In this document: positions 51,803 to 60,628 of the stretch, one piece after another
How positions within the stretch are numbered: the first letter of the stretch is position 1
How the letters are laid out: every line of letters begins with the position of its first letter
From: JADJYF01 sp050186725
Lineage (GTDB): Bacteria > Pseudomonadota > Gammaproteobacteria > Ga0077536
Assembly: GCA_050186725.1 (NCBI GenBank)
Contig: JBFWYG010000017.1
Coordinates: 1 to 64,000 of the forward strand
DNA length: 64,000 nucleotides
Direction: 5' to 3'
Notes under the pieces: model-generated
The model's input: only the letters and a program-made list of their open reading frames with translations
Told to the model about the DNA's origin: nothing
Databases searched by the model: none
Made by a program: the position numbers and the translations under genes

Positions 51803-52861
51803 ATGCCTGCCATCGACACCTTGAGCGCCGCAGCCGACCTTCGCCCGGTGCCGCCCAGCGGTACACAACTTACTGATTCTACGGAACTTGGCGCCGGCGC
51901 CAGCGATGCCTTCGCGGCCGCCCTGCTGGCCCAGGGCATGATGCCGCAGATGACCCCGGCGGCGACGCCGGTGGCCGTCGAGACCGGCGCGGGACTCGGC
52001 GCCGGCCAGGAGTTGCCGGGCTTGCGGCCAGCGCTTGCCGCGAGCGGCACGCCGCGCCGCGCGCCGACCGTCGCGCTGGCCGGTCCGACCGATGCCCCGC
52101 AGGCGACCGCGCTGTTGCCCGGCGCTCTCCCCGCGGCCACCGCGGACGCGGGTGAGCAGGAATTCGCCATGGCCTTCGCCGCCCTGCAGGACGCCATGGT
52201 CGGCGGCGGCGAGGTGGACAAGGGCGAGGGCCCGCTCGTTGGCGGCGAGGGACAGGCGCTCGGCGCCGCGCTCGGCGAATTCGGCGAGGCACTGCAGACC
52301 CTCACGGCCGCCGCCGCGCCGCGCGCCGAAGGCGCCGGCACGGGCAGCGAAGCGCTGCTCGCCGGTCAGATCGGCCGTGCCCACGGCGCCGGCGCGGCCG
52401 GCGCGCCCGGCCAGGTCTATGCCCAGCAGTCCGCGCCGCTGCCGATGGATCAGCCGGCGCTGTTCGCCGAGCGCCTCACCCAGCACGTGAGCGTGATGCT
52501 CGGTGACGCGGTCAACAGCGCCACCATCGCGGTGACGCCGCCGGACCTCGGGCCGGTGGAAGTGCGCGTGACGGTGGTGGGCGACGAGGCCAAGATCCAG
52601 CTCGCGGCCACCCACCAGGCGACCCGCGAAGCGCTGCAGGATGCGCTGCCCAAGCTGCGCGCCGCGCTGGCCGACAGCGGCCTGTCGCTCGGCCAGGCGG
52701 GCGTGTTCGCGCAGATGCCCGAACGCCAGCAGCAGGCGCAGGGCGAGGCATCGACCGCGCAGTTCGGCGGGCGCGACGGCGATGAGTTCGACGCCGCGGC
52801 CGTGGCCCCGACCCCCGCGGCACGCAACCTGCGCCTCGGCCTGGTCGACGCCTTCGTCTAG
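51803..52861 (+). CDS. fliK: Flagellar hook-length control protein FliK
   Basis: The 352-residue protein has an Ala/Gly/Pro-rich, low-complexity N-terminal two thirds (the ruler part) and the conserved C-terminal FliK domain (~215-310): AVTPPDLGPVEVRVTVVGDE, KIQLAATHQATREALQDAL and LPKLRAALADSGLSLGQAGV. FliK measures the hook and switches FlhB export specificity. The ATG at 51803 has CGGAG about 7 bases upstream. A 7-bp hairpin (52884-52905) without a U-run follows the stop. It is preceded by its own sigma-54 promoter. Confidence 0.9.
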   Translation: MPAIDTLSAAADLRPVPPSGTQLTDSTELGAGASDAFAAALLAQGMMPQMTPAATPVAVETGAGLGAGQELPGLRPALAASGTPRRAPTVALAGPTDAPQATALLPGALPAATADAGEQEFAMAFAALQDAMVGGGEVDKGEGPLVGGEGQALGAALGEFGEALQTLTAAAAPRAEGAGTGSEALLAGQIGRAHGAGAAGAPGQVYAQQSAPLPMDQPALFAERLTQHVSVMLGDAVNSATIAVTPPDLGPVEVRVTVVGDEAKIQLAATHQATREALQDALPKLRAALADSGLSLGQAGVFAQMPERQQQAQGEASTAQFGGRDGDEFDAAAVAPTPAARNLRLGLVDAFV

Positions 52862-53101
52862 GCGTCGGCGCCGTCGGATTCCTGGCGGCCCGACGGTCGG
52901 CCGCCGGACACGACGGCGTCAAGATCCCGCCTTGCCGGCGTCGCAGCGCGGCGCCACCGTCCGTCAGCGTTCACCGCGCTCACCTGCGCTCATCTCCAAC
53001 CCACTCACGATCGTCGTCAATTCAAGCGCTTGCGCACTCCTCGCCGACCCGCAGGCGAGCGCGGCGAGACGCGACCGTCCATTACGGGCAAAGATTTTCG
53101 C

Positions 53102-53117
53102 TGGCATGCCGATTGCA
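53102..53117 (+). promoter_or_regulatory. Sigma-54 promoter of fliLMNOPQR-flhBA
   Basis: TGGCAT-GCCGA-TTGCA is a near-perfect -24/-12 match, with GG (53103-53104) and GC (53115-53116) 10 bases apart. It lies 36 bases upstream of the fliL ATG. The fliL operon is thus probably separately controlled from fliK. The 291 bases between fliK and fliL hold this promoter, the hairpin at 52884-52905 and no gene. Confidence 0.85.
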
Positions 53118-53153
53118 CTCGCCTCATCCGAAGACTTTTGAGGAGTGTTTTCC

Positions 53154-53642
53154 ATGTCCCAGGCAGCTGTGGCGGCCGCACCGGCCGGCGGTAACAAGAA
53201 ACTGATCATCATCGCGGCGACCGTGGTGCTGCTGGCCGCCATCGGCGGTGGCGTGGCGGTGATGATGAAGGGCGGCGGCGGCAAGGAGGCCGAGAAGGAG
53301 CACGCCGAGGAGGTGGTGCACGAGCCGGTCTACATCAACATCACGCCCGAGTTCGTCATCAACTTCAGTGACAAGGCGGGTCACTCCAAGTACCTGAAGG
53401 CCGAGCTGTCGGTGGTCACCAAGGAGCCCGACGTCGAGAAGGCCATCGAGAAGCACATGCCGGCGATCCGCAACTCGCTCGTGCTGCTGCTGAGCCGCCA
53501 GGTCTACGAAGACCTGCAGCCGAACGAGGGCAAGGAGAAGCTCCGCGCCGACGCGCTGGCCGCGGTGCAGGAAGTGCTGAAGGCGCAGATCGACAAGCCC
53601 GGCGTGGAAGATCTCTTCTTCTCCAATTTCGTGATGCACTGA
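53154..53642 (+). CDS. fliL: Flagellar basal body-associated protein FliL
   Basis: The 162-residue single-pass protein has an N-terminal cytoplasmic tail, one TM helix (LIIIAATVVLLAAIGGGVAV, ~17-37), an acidic/Lys linker and a periplasmic SPFH-like domain (YINITPEFVINFSDKAGHSK, YLKAELSVVTKEPDVEKAIE, FSNFVMH). FliL surrounds the stator units and supports torque. GAGGAG lies 9 bases before the ATG at 53154. It is first in the fliLMNOPQR-flhBA operon. Confidence 0.93.
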   Translation: MSQAAVAAAPAGGNKKLIIIAATVVLLAAIGGGVAVMMKGGGGKEAEKEHAEEVVHEPVYINITPEFVINFSDKAGHSKYLKAELSVVTKEPDVEKAIEKHMPAIRNSLVLLLSRQVYEDLQPNEGKEKLRADALAAVQEVLKAQIDKPGVEDLFFSNFVMH

Positions 53643-53673
53643 GACTCGCGCGTCCCGTCACGGAACCCTTGCC

Positions 53674-54690
53674 ATGGCCAACTCCGATCTGCTCTCGCAG
53701 GACGAAATCGACGCGCTGCTGTCCGGTGTGGACAGCGGCGAAGTCGAGACCGAGGTCGATGACGCGCTCGCCGCCGGCGTCGCGCAGAGCTACGACTTCA
53801 CCACCCAGGACCGCATCGTGCGCGGTCGCATGCCGACGCTCGAGATGATCAACGAGCGTCTCGCGCGCAACCTGCGCCAGAGCCTGTTCGATCTGCTGCG
53901 CAAGTCGCCGGCCATCTCGCTGGAGGGCATCCAGCTGACCAAGTTCAGCGAGTACGTGCATACGCTCCTGATGCCGTCCAACCTGAACATCGTGCGCATG
54001 CGTCCGCTGAAGGGTTCCGGTCTCATCGTGTGCAATCCGAAGCTGATCTTCTCACTGGTCGACTGCTTCTTCGGTGGCGAGGGGCGCTTCTACAACAAGA
54101 TCGAGGGGCGCGATTTCAGCATCACCGAGATGCGCATCATCCGGCGCTTCATCGACATCATGTTCGCCGACCTCGAATCGGCCTGGGAGCCGGTGCTGCC
54201 GGTCAAGTTCGAGTACGTCAACTCCGAGGTCAATCCGCAGTTCGCCAACATCGTCACGCCGAGTGAAGTGGTGGTGGTGTCGACCTTCCATATCGATCTG
54301 GACTCGGGCTCCGGCTACGTGCACGTCACGCTGCCCTACTCGATGATCGAACCGATACGCGAGCTGCTGGACGCGGGCGTGCAGTCCGACGTGATGGAAA
54401 AGGACGAGCGCTGGGCGCAGATCCTGCGCGAGGAGATCCAGGGCGCGGAGGTGCCGATCTCCGCCACCCTGACCCGCAAGCAGGTCTCGCTGCGCGACGT
54501 GATGAACTTCAAGGCGGGCAGCATCCTGCCCATCGACCTGCCGGCCAGCGTGGTGGCCAAGGTCGAGGACGTGCCGGTGTTCCGCGGCGTCTATGGCGCG
54601 TCGCAGGGTAAGGCGGCGCTGAAGGTGATTGAACCCATACGCCACGGCGACCTGATGCCGGCGGCGATGTCCCTGGGAGTGACGAAATGA
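53674..54690 (+). CDS. fliM: Flagellar motor switch protein FliM
   Basis: The 338-residue protein begins MANSDLLSQDEIDALLSGVD, the N-terminal CheY-P-binding peptide. The middle CheC-like domain has LNIVRMRPLKGSGLIV and NPKLIFSLVDCFFGGEGRF, and the C-terminal SpoA domain (~245-330) has DVMNFKAGSILPIDLPASV. FliM receives CheY-P and reverses rotation. It overlaps fliN by 4 bases. Confidence 0.96.
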   Translation: MANSDLLSQDEIDALLSGVDSGEVETEVDDALAAGVAQSYDFTTQDRIVRGRMPTLEMINERLARNLRQSLFDLLRKSPAISLEGIQLTKFSEYVHTLLMPSNLNIVRMRPLKGSGLIVCNPKLIFSLVDCFFGGEGRFYNKIEGRDFSITEMRIIRRFIDIMFADLESAWEPVLPVKFEYVNSEVNPQFANIVTPSEVVVVSTFHIDLDSGSGYVHVTLPYSMIEPIRELLDAGVQSDVMEKDERWAQILREEIQGAEVPISATLTRKQVSLRDVMNFKAGSILPIDLPASVVAKVEDVPVFRGVYGASQGKAALKVIEPIRHGDLMPAAMSLGVTK

Positions 54691-55079
54691 GCGATGCACT
54701 GGACCAGGTCGGTGACGACTGGGCGGCGGCGATGGCCGAGCAGGGCGGGCAGATCACCGACGCCGCCCCGGCGCCGATGCGCAACTTCGACAGTGACGCC
54801 GCGGCGGCCGGTCTGCCGCCCGGCAGCCTCGACAATATCCTCGAGATCCCGGTCACGCTGACGGTCGAGATCGGCAGCACCAAGGTCGCGATCCGCAACC
54901 TGCTGCAGTTGAACCAGGGCTCGGTGGTCGAACTCGACCGCCTGGCCGGTGAGCCGCTGGACGTGCTGGTCAACGGCACGCTCATCGCCCACGGCGAAGT
55001 GGTGGTGGTGAACGAGAAGTTCGGCATCCGCCTGACCGACGTGATCAGCGCGCACGAGCGCGTGCGCAAGCTGCAGTAG
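54687..55079 (+). CDS. fliN: Flagellar motor switch protein FliN
   Basis: The 130-residue protein has a disordered acidic N-terminus and the SpoA domain (~55-130): LDNILEIPVTLTVEIGSTKV, LLQLNQGSVVELDRLAGEPL and VNEKFGIRLTDVIS. FliN forms the lower C ring with FliM and docks FliH-FliI. It is translationally coupled to fliM by an ATGA overlap and is 14 bases ahead of fliO. Confidence 0.96.
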   Translation: MSDALDQVGDDWAAAMAEQGGQITDAAPAPMRNFDSDAAAAGLPPGSLDNILEIPVTLTVEIGSTKVAIRNLLQLNQGSVVELDRLAGEPLDVLVNGTLIAHGEVVVVNEKFGIRLTDVISAHERVRKLQ

Positions 55080-55093
55080 TCGAAGCCCGCGCC

Positions 55094-55495
55094 ATGCGTC
55101 TGTTCGAACTCCACCTGTGCCTGCTCGCGGCGCTCGCGCTCGCGCCGCCAGAGAGCTTCGGCGCCGGTGCGGCGCCGGTCACGGCCGGCCACGCCGCGCA
55201 GGTGGTGCTGGGGCTCCTGGTGGTGCTCGGCATGATCCTGGCTGCCGCCTGGGCCGCGCGTCGACTGCAGGTGATCCGGCCGCGCAGCGCGGGCCGCATC
55301 CGCGTGCTCGAAGGGCTGGCGGTCGGCACGCGCGACAAGCTGTTGCTGGTCGAGGTCGAGGGGCGGCGCATGCTGCTCGGCATGTCGCCCGGGCGCATCG
55401 CGCTCTTGTCCGACCTGGGTGGCGGCGAGACCGCACCCGTATTCGACCAGGCGCTGGCCGACGCCGGGGCCGAACTCGCGGGGCGCGCCGCGTGA
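55094..55495 (+). CDS. fliO: Flagellar export gate assembly protein FliO
   Basis: The 133-residue protein has a signal-like/first hydrophobic segment (LHLCLLAALALAPP), a TM helix (QVVLGLLVVLGMILAAAWAA, ~36-56) and a cytoplasmic domain RIRVLEGLAVGTRDKLLLVE, RRMLLGMSPGRIALL, the FliO signature. It helps assemble the FliP ring. Its stop overlaps the fliP GTG start (GTGA). Confidence 0.88.
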   Translation: MRLFELHLCLLAALALAPPESFGAGAAPVTAGHAAQVVLGLLVVLGMILAAAWAARRLQVIRPRSAGRIRVLEGLAVGTRDKLLLVEVEGRRMLLGMSPGRIALLSDLGGGETAPVFDQALADAGAELAGRAA

Positions 55496-56235
55496 GGCGC
55501 GCCACCTGCCGCCTGCTGGCGTTCGCGCTGGCCCTGCTGCCGATGTTCGCCCAGGCCCAGGGGCTGGAGGCGCTGTCCATCACCACGGACGGCAACGGCG
55601 GCCAGACCTACAGCCTGTCGCTGCAGGTGCTGCTGCTGATGACGGCGCTGTCCGTGCTGCCGGCCATCCTGCTCGCCATGACCTCCTTCACGCGCATCGT
55701 CATCGTGCTCGCCATCCTGCGCCAGGCGCTCGGCACGTCGCAGACGCCCTCCAACCAGATCCTGGTGGCGCTCGCGCTGTTCATGACCTTCTTCATCATG
55801 ACGCCGGTGGCGGACAAGGTGTACGGCGACGCCATCGAGCCCTACATGGCGGAGAAGATCGACTTCAAGACCGCGCTCGCCGCCGCCGCCGGCCCGGTGC
55901 GCGGCTTCATGTTCGAGCAGACCCGCGAGACGGACATCACGCTGTTCACCGAGATGTCCGGCCACGATGCCTTCGCCGCTCAGGACGACGTGCCGTTCTC
56001 GATCCTCGCGCCGTCGTTCATCACCAGCGAGCTGAAGACCGCCTTCCAGATAGGCTTCCTGATCTTCCTGCCCTTCCTGATCATCGACCTGGTGGTCGCG
56101 AGCGTGCTGATGTCGATGGGCATGATGATGCTCTCGCCGCTGATCATCTCGCTGCCGTTCAAGATCATGCTGTTCGTGCTGGTCGACGGCTGGGCCTTGA
56201 TCGTCGGCACCCTGGCCGCCAGCTTCTACACCTGA
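55492..56235 (+). CDS. fliP: Flagellar type III export gate protein FliP
   Basis: The 247-residue precursor starts with GTG overlapping the fliO stop and has a cleavable signal (LLAFALALLPMFAQA). The mature part carries hallmark FliP blocks: LSVLPAILLAMTSFTRIVIV, ALGTSQTPSNQILVALALFM, TFFIMTPVADKVY, PSFITSELKTAFQIGFLIFL and SMGMMMLSPLIISLPFKIML. It forms the core of the export pore with FliQ and FliR. An ATG further in would remove the signal, so the GTG is preferred; E. coli FliP has 245 residues. Confidence 0.93.
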   Translation: MRRATCRLLAFALALLPMFAQAQGLEALSITTDGNGGQTYSLSLQVLLLMTALSVLPAILLAMTSFTRIVIVLAILRQALGTSQTPSNQILVALALFMTFFIMTPVADKVYGDAIEPYMAEKIDFKTALAAAAGPVRGFMFEQTRETDITLFTEMSGHDAFAAQDDVPFSILAPSFITSELKTAFQIGFLIFLPFLIIDLVVASVLMSMGMMMLSPLIISLPFKIMLFVLVDGWALIVGTLAASFYT

Positions 56236-56245
56236 GCGCCGCGCC

Positions 56246-56515
56246 ATGACGCCCGAAACCGTCATTTCCATCGGCAACCAGGCGCTGGAACTGACCGTGA
56301 TGCTGATGGCCCTGCTGCTGCTGCCGGCGCTGGCGGTGGGCCTCCTGGTGAGCCTCTTCCAGGCCGCCACCCAGATCAACGAAATGACGCTGTCGTTCAT
56401 TCCCAAGCTGCTGGTGACCGTCGCGGTGCTGGTGCTTGGCGGTTCGTGGATCCTGGGCGCCCTCACCGACTACACCATTCGCCTGTTCCAGGCGATTCCC
56501 GGCCTCATCGGTTGA
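56246..56515 (+). CDS. fliQ: Flagellar export gate protein FliQ
   Basis: The 89-residue protein has two TM helices (LELTVMLMALLLLPALAVGL and VTVAVLVLGGSWILGALTDY) joined by a loop, LVSLFQAATQINEMTLSFIP, the conserved FliQ motif. Four FliQ subunits line the export gate. It is spaced 10 bases after fliP and 25 bases before fliR. Confidence 0.95.
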   Translation: MTPETVISIGNQALELTVMLMALLLLPALAVGLLVSLFQAATQINEMTLSFIPKLLVTVAVLVLGGSWILGALTDYTIRLFQAIPGLIG

Positions 56516-56540
56516 CGCTGCACGCAATGACGCGACGCCG

Positions 56541-57326
56541 ATGGCCAGCTTCTCCCTCTCCGAAGCGACGCTGAACGCGCTTCTCGCACAGTGGCTGTGG
56601 CCATTGCTGCGGGTCGCGGGCTTCGTCATGGCGGCGCCGGTCATCGGCACGCGCGCCTTGCCCATGCGCCTGCGCGTGATCCTGGTGCTGGCGCTCACCA
56701 GCGTCATCGCGCCCAATCTCGCCCCGCCAGACGGTCTCGAGCCGCTCAGCGGCCCGGGCCTGCTCGCGGTGTGCCAGCAGGTGCTGGTCGGCGCGACCAT
56801 CGGGCTCGTGCTGCGCATGGTGTTCATGGCCTTCGAGTTCGCCGGGCAGTTCATCGCGCAGCAGGCGGGCCTCGGCTTCGCGGCGATGGTCGATCCGGCC
56901 AGCGGCTCGCAGGTGCCGGTGCTCGCCCATCTCTACACCATCTTGGCCAGCATGATCTTCTTCGCCGCCGACGCGCATCTCGTGCTGATCAAGCTGCTCG
57001 GCGACAGCTTCACGCTCGTGCCGGTCGGCCCGCAGGGACTCACCGCCGACGGCGCGGGCCTGGTGGTCGAGTGGGCAGGCACGCTGTTTGCAGCGGCGCT
57101 GGTCATGTCCCTGCCCGTCATCATCGCGCTGCTCACCATCAACCTTGCGTTTGGCGTGATGACCCGCGCCGCGCCGCAGCTGAACATCATCTCCATCGGT
57201 TTCCCGGTGCTGATCCTGGCGGCGATGATGGTCGCCCTTTTGACGCTGGACGACGTGCGCACGACGGGACTCACGCTGTTCGACGCCGCCTTCCTGACGC
57301 TGCGCCAGGTGCTCGAGGCGCGCTGA
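56541..57326 (+). CDS. fliR: Flagellar export gate protein FliR
   Basis: The 261-residue multi-helix membrane protein contains AAPVIGTRALPMRLRVILVL, LGFAAMVDPASGSQVPVLAH and NIISIGFPVLILAAMMVALL, all typical of FliR. It completes the FliPQR gate. The ATG at 56541 (MASFSLSEATLNALLAQWLW) gives the usual length of about 260. The flhB ATG starts 2 bases after its stop. Confidence 0.94.
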   Translation: MASFSLSEATLNALLAQWLWPLLRVAGFVMAAPVIGTRALPMRLRVILVLALTSVIAPNLAPPDGLEPLSGPGLLAVCQQVLVGATIGLVLRMVFMAFEFAGQFIAQQAGLGFAAMVDPASGSQVPVLAHLYTILASMIFFAADAHLVLIKLLGDSFTLVPVGPQGLTADGAGLVVEWAGTLFAAALVMSLPVIIALLTINLAFGVMTRAAPQLNIISIGFPVLILAAMMVALLTLDDVRTTGLTLFDAAFLTLRQVLEAR

Positions 57327-57327
57327 C

Positions 57328-58446
57328 ATGGCCGAGCACGACGACGCCGAAGACCGCACAGAACAACCCACAGACAAACGTCTGCATGACGCGCGTCAGA
57401 AGGGCCAGGTGGTCCGCTCGCGAGAACTGGCCACGGTGTTCGTGCTGTTCGGCGGCGCGCTCGCGCTGCGCATGGGCGGGCCGCGGCTGGTGGAGAGCCT
57501 GGCCGACGTCATGACCGCGAGCCTGCGCCTGTCCCACGCCGAGATCTTCGCCGGCCAGCTGCTGCCGGCGCGCCTGCTGGAGGTGCTGGTGCGCGGGCTC
57601 CTGGCCTGTTCGCCGGTGCTGGCCGTTGGCGCGCTGGTCGCGCTGGCCGGGCCGCTGGCGCTCGGCGGCTGGAACTTCACCCTGGAGGCGGCGGCGCCCA
57701 AGCTCTCACGCCTCGATCCGCTGGCGGGCATGAAGCGCGTGTTCGGCACCCACGGCTGGATCGAGATGCTGAAGGCGCTGGCCAAGTTCGGCCTGGTGGC
57801 GGCGTTCGCCTTTGCCGCGCTCCGTCAGCAGTGGCCGCTGATGCTGGGCCTCTCGCAGCGCAGCCTGGAGGACAGCCTGGCCGCCAGCATCGATGTCATC
57901 TACCTGGTGTTCCTGGTGGCCTGCGCGGCGACGGTGGTCATCGCCTTCATCGACGTGCCGCTGCAGCTCTGGCAGCACGGCAAGCAGCTGCGCATGTCGC
58001 GCCAGGAAATCCGCGAGGAGATGAAGGAGACCGACGGCTCGCCGGAGATGAAGGGCCGCATCCGCGCCATGCAGCACGAGGTCGCGCGGCGCCGCATGAT
58101 GGCCGAGGTGCCGAAGGCCGACGTGGTGATCACCAACCCGACCCATTACGCCGTCGCGCTCAAGTTCAAGCCGGACAGCATGCGCGCGCCCATCCTGGTG
58201 GCGAAGGGCGTGGAGACGGTCGCGTTCAACATTCGCGAGCTGGCCGAGCAGCACGGCGTGACGGTGATGTCGGCGCCGCCGCTTGCGCGCGCCATCTACC
58301 ACACCACCAAGCTGAACCGCGAGATTCCCGCCGGCCTGTACGTGGCGGTGGCGCGGGTGCTGGCCTACGTGTTCCAGCTGCGCGCCGGCAACCTGTCCGT
58401 GACCCTGCCGAGCGATCTGCCGATCCCCGACGAACTCAAGCACTGA
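57328..58446 (+). CDS. flhB: Flagellar export switch protein FlhB
   Basis: The 372-residue protein has an N-terminal EDRTEQPTDKRLHDARQKGQ, four TM helices (~35-210) and a cytoplasmic domain with the autocleavage site VITNPTHYAVALKF (NPTH) near residue 268. Cleavage between Asn and Pro, triggered by FliK, switches export from hook to filament subunits. The linker EIREEMKETDGSPEMKGR is conserved. A downstream PLARAIYHTTKLNREIPAGL block ends the family domain. Confidence 0.96.
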   Translation: MAEHDDAEDRTEQPTDKRLHDARQKGQVVRSRELATVFVLFGGALALRMGGPRLVESLADVMTASLRLSHAEIFAGQLLPARLLEVLVRGLLACSPVLAVGALVALAGPLALGGWNFTLEAAAPKLSRLDPLAGMKRVFGTHGWIEMLKALAKFGLVAAFAFAALRQQWPLMLGLSQRSLEDSLAASIDVIYLVFLVACAATVVIAFIDVPLQLWQHGKQLRMSRQEIREEMKETDGSPEMKGRIRAMQHEVARRRMMAEVPKADVVITNPTHYAVALKFKPDSMRAPILVAKGVETVAFNIRELAEQHGVTVMSAPPLARAIYHTTKLNREIPAGLYVAVARVLAYVFQLRAGNLSVTLPSDLPIPDELKH

Positions 58447-58453
58447 GCGCACC

Positions 58454-60550
58454 ATGGCCGCCACTCTCACCGGTACTCCGTTCGTGACCAACCTGCAGCG
58501 CTGGGGCCTGGGCGCGCCACTGCTGCTCATCGCCATGCTGGCGATGATGGTGGTGCCATTGCCGCCGCTGCTGCTGGACGTGCTGTTCACCTTCAACATC
58601 TCGCTCGCGCTGGTGGTGCTGCTGGCGAGCATCTACGCCAGGCGGCCGCTGGACTTCGCCGCGTTCCCGACCCTGCTGCTGATCGCGACCCTGCTCCGGC
58701 TCGCGCTCAACATCGCCTCCACCCGCGTGGTGCTGCTGCACGGCCACGCCGGCCCGGGCGCGGCGGGCAAGGTCATCGAGGCCTTCGGCGACTTCGTGGT
58801 CGGCGGCAACTACGCGGTCGGCTTCGTGGTGTTCGCGATCCTCGTCATCATCAACTTCGTGGTGGTGACCAAGGGCGCCGGGCGCATCTCGGAAGTCAGC
58901 GCGCGCTTCACCCTGGATGCCATGCCCGGCAAGCAGATGGCGATCGACGCCGATCTGAACGCCGGCATCATCGGCCAGGACGAAGCGCGCAAGCGCCGCG
59001 CGGAGGTGACCGGCGAGGCCGACTTCTACGGCGCAATGGACGGCGCCAGCAAGTTCGTGCGTGGCGACGCCATCGCGGGGCTCCTGATCCTCTTCATCAA
59101 CATCGTCGGTGGCCTCGCCATCGGCATGGTGCAGTACCACATGGCGGCGGCCGACGCCGCCAGGGTCTTCACCCTGCTGACCATCGGTGACGGCCTGGTG
59201 GCGCAGGTGCCGGCGCTGCTGCTGGCGGTGGCGGCGGCCTTCATGGTCACCCGCACCTCGACCGCGAGCGACATGGGCGAGCAGATCGTCTCGCAGCTGT
59301 TCGAGAACCCCAAGAGCCTCATCGTCACCGGCGGCGTGCTGGTCGGCATGGGCCTCATCCCCGGCATGCCGAACTTCGCCTTCCTGTCCATGGGCAGTCT
59401 CGCGCTCGGCGGCGCGTGGTGGATGGGCGAGCGCGCCAAGCTGAAGAAGGCCCAGCAGGCCGAGGCGCCGCCACCGCCGCCGCCGGTGGAGAACGCGGAG
59501 CTGTCGTGGGACGACGTGCTGCCGACCGACGCGCTGGGTCTCGAAGTCGGTTATCGCCTGATCCCGCTGGTCGATCGCAACCAGAACGGCCAGCTGCTCG
59601 GCCGCCTGCGCGGCGTGCGCAAGAAGCTCTCGCAGGAGCTCGGCTTCCTGGTGCCGGCGGTGCACATCCGCGACAACCTGGATCTCGAGGCCAACCAGTA
59701 CCGCCTGACGATCCACGGCGCGATCATCGGCCAGAGCGCCATCTACCCGGACAAGGAGCTGGCCATCAATCCCGGCCAGGTCTATGGCCAGCTGCGCGGC
59801 GCCGTGACGCGCGACCCGGTGTTCGATCTCGAAGCCGTGTGGATAGGCTCCGACCAGCGCGAGCAGGCGCAGGCGCTCGGCTACACGGTGGTGGATGCCA
59901 GCACGGTAATCGCCACGCACTTGAGCCAGGTGGTGCAGGACAACGCCCAGGCGCTGCTCGGCCACGAAGAAGCGCAGAAGCTGCTCGACGGGCTGAAGAA
60001 GACCAACCAGCGCCTGGTCGAGGACCTGATCCCGAAGCAGCTGCCGCTGTCGGTGCTGGTCAAGGTGCTGCAGAACCTGTTGTCCGAGCACGTGCCGGTG
60101 CGCGACATCCGCAGCATCCTCGAAGTGCTCGCAGAGTACGGTCCGCGCAACCAGGACACCGGCTTCCTCACCGGCCAGGTGCGCGCCGCGCTCGGCCGTC
60201 TCATCGTCCAGCAGATCAACGGCTCCAACGCGGAGCTGCCGGTCATCACGCTCGACTTCTCCTTGGAACGCATATTGCAGCAGTCCCTGGAAACGATGTC
60301 GAACACGGCCATGACCCTCGAACCCAACCTCGCCAACCGCATGCTGCTCGCGCTCCGCGACGCGCATACGCAGCGCGAAGCCGCCGGCCAGCCCTCGGTT
60401 TTGCTGGTCGCGGACGGTCTTCGGGACTTTCTTGCCCGTTTCGCGCGGCCGGCGCTCAAGGGTCTGCATGTATTGGGCTTCAACGAAGTGCCCAGTGATA
60501 CCCAGATCCGCATCGTCGCCACCGTCGGCGATTCGACGAACCGGGGCTAG
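58454..60550 (+). CDS. flhA: Flagellar export gate/substrate-docking protein FlhA
   Basis: The 698-residue protein has an eight-helix membrane part (~20-325) with the FHIPEP signature-type block ARFTLDAMPGKQMAID-ADLNAG and ARKRRAEVTGEADFYGAMDG, a linker of poly-Pro (APPPPPPVEN, ~338-348) and a large cytoplasmic ring domain (~355-698) with LGLEVGYRLIPLVDRNQ and NLLSEHVPVRDIRSILEVLA. FlhA docks chaperone-cargo complexes and converts proton motive force. It closes the fliL operon; flhF follows after 78 bases. Confidence 0.96.
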   Translation: MAATLTGTPFVTNLQRWGLGAPLLLIAMLAMMVVPLPPLLLDVLFTFNISLALVVLLASIYARRPLDFAAFPTLLLIATLLRLALNIASTRVVLLHGHAGPGAAGKVIEAFGDFVVGGNYAVGFVVFAILVIINFVVVTKGAGRISEVSARFTLDAMPGKQMAIDADLNAGIIGQDEARKRRAEVTGEADFYGAMDGASKFVRGDAIAGLLILFINIVGGLAIGMVQYHMAAADAARVFTLLTIGDGLVAQVPALLLAVAAAFMVTRTSTASDMGEQIVSQLFENPKSLIVTGGVLVGMGLIPGMPNFAFLSMGSLALGGAWWMGERAKLKKAQQAEAPPPPPPVENAELSWDDVLPTDALGLEVGYRLIPLVDRNQNGQLLGRLRGVRKKLSQELGFLVPAVHIRDNLDLEANQYRLTIHGAIIGQSAIYPDKELAINPGQVYGQLRGAVTRDPVFDLEAVWIGSDQREQAQALGYTVVDASTVIATHLSQVVQDNAQALLGHEEAQKLLDGLKKTNQRLVEDLIPKQLPLSVLVKVLQNLLSEHVPVRDIRSILEVLAEYGPRNQDTGFLTGQVRAALGRLIVQQINGSNAELPVITLDFSLERILQQSLETMSNTAMTLEPNLANRMLLALRDAHTQREAAGQPSVLLVADGLRDFLARFARPALKGLHVLGFNEVPSDTQIRIVATVGDSTNRG

Positions 60551-60628
60551 GCGTCAAACAACTGGCGCCAGTGAAGCGTGCCGCGACCCAACCATGACAA
60601 CAGCGACTACGAAGAAAGGATCCGGGCG

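Noticed and set aside
52884..52905. Intrinsic terminator after fliK
   Set aside because: GGCGGCC/GGCCGCC makes a 7-bp stem but no U-run follows, so termination is not supported.
58436..60469. 677-codon open frame on the minus strand opposite flhA
   Set aside because: It is a codon-bias shadow: low-complexity His/Arg/Gln/Ala composition, no domain, and it is exactly antisense to a clear FlhA gene.
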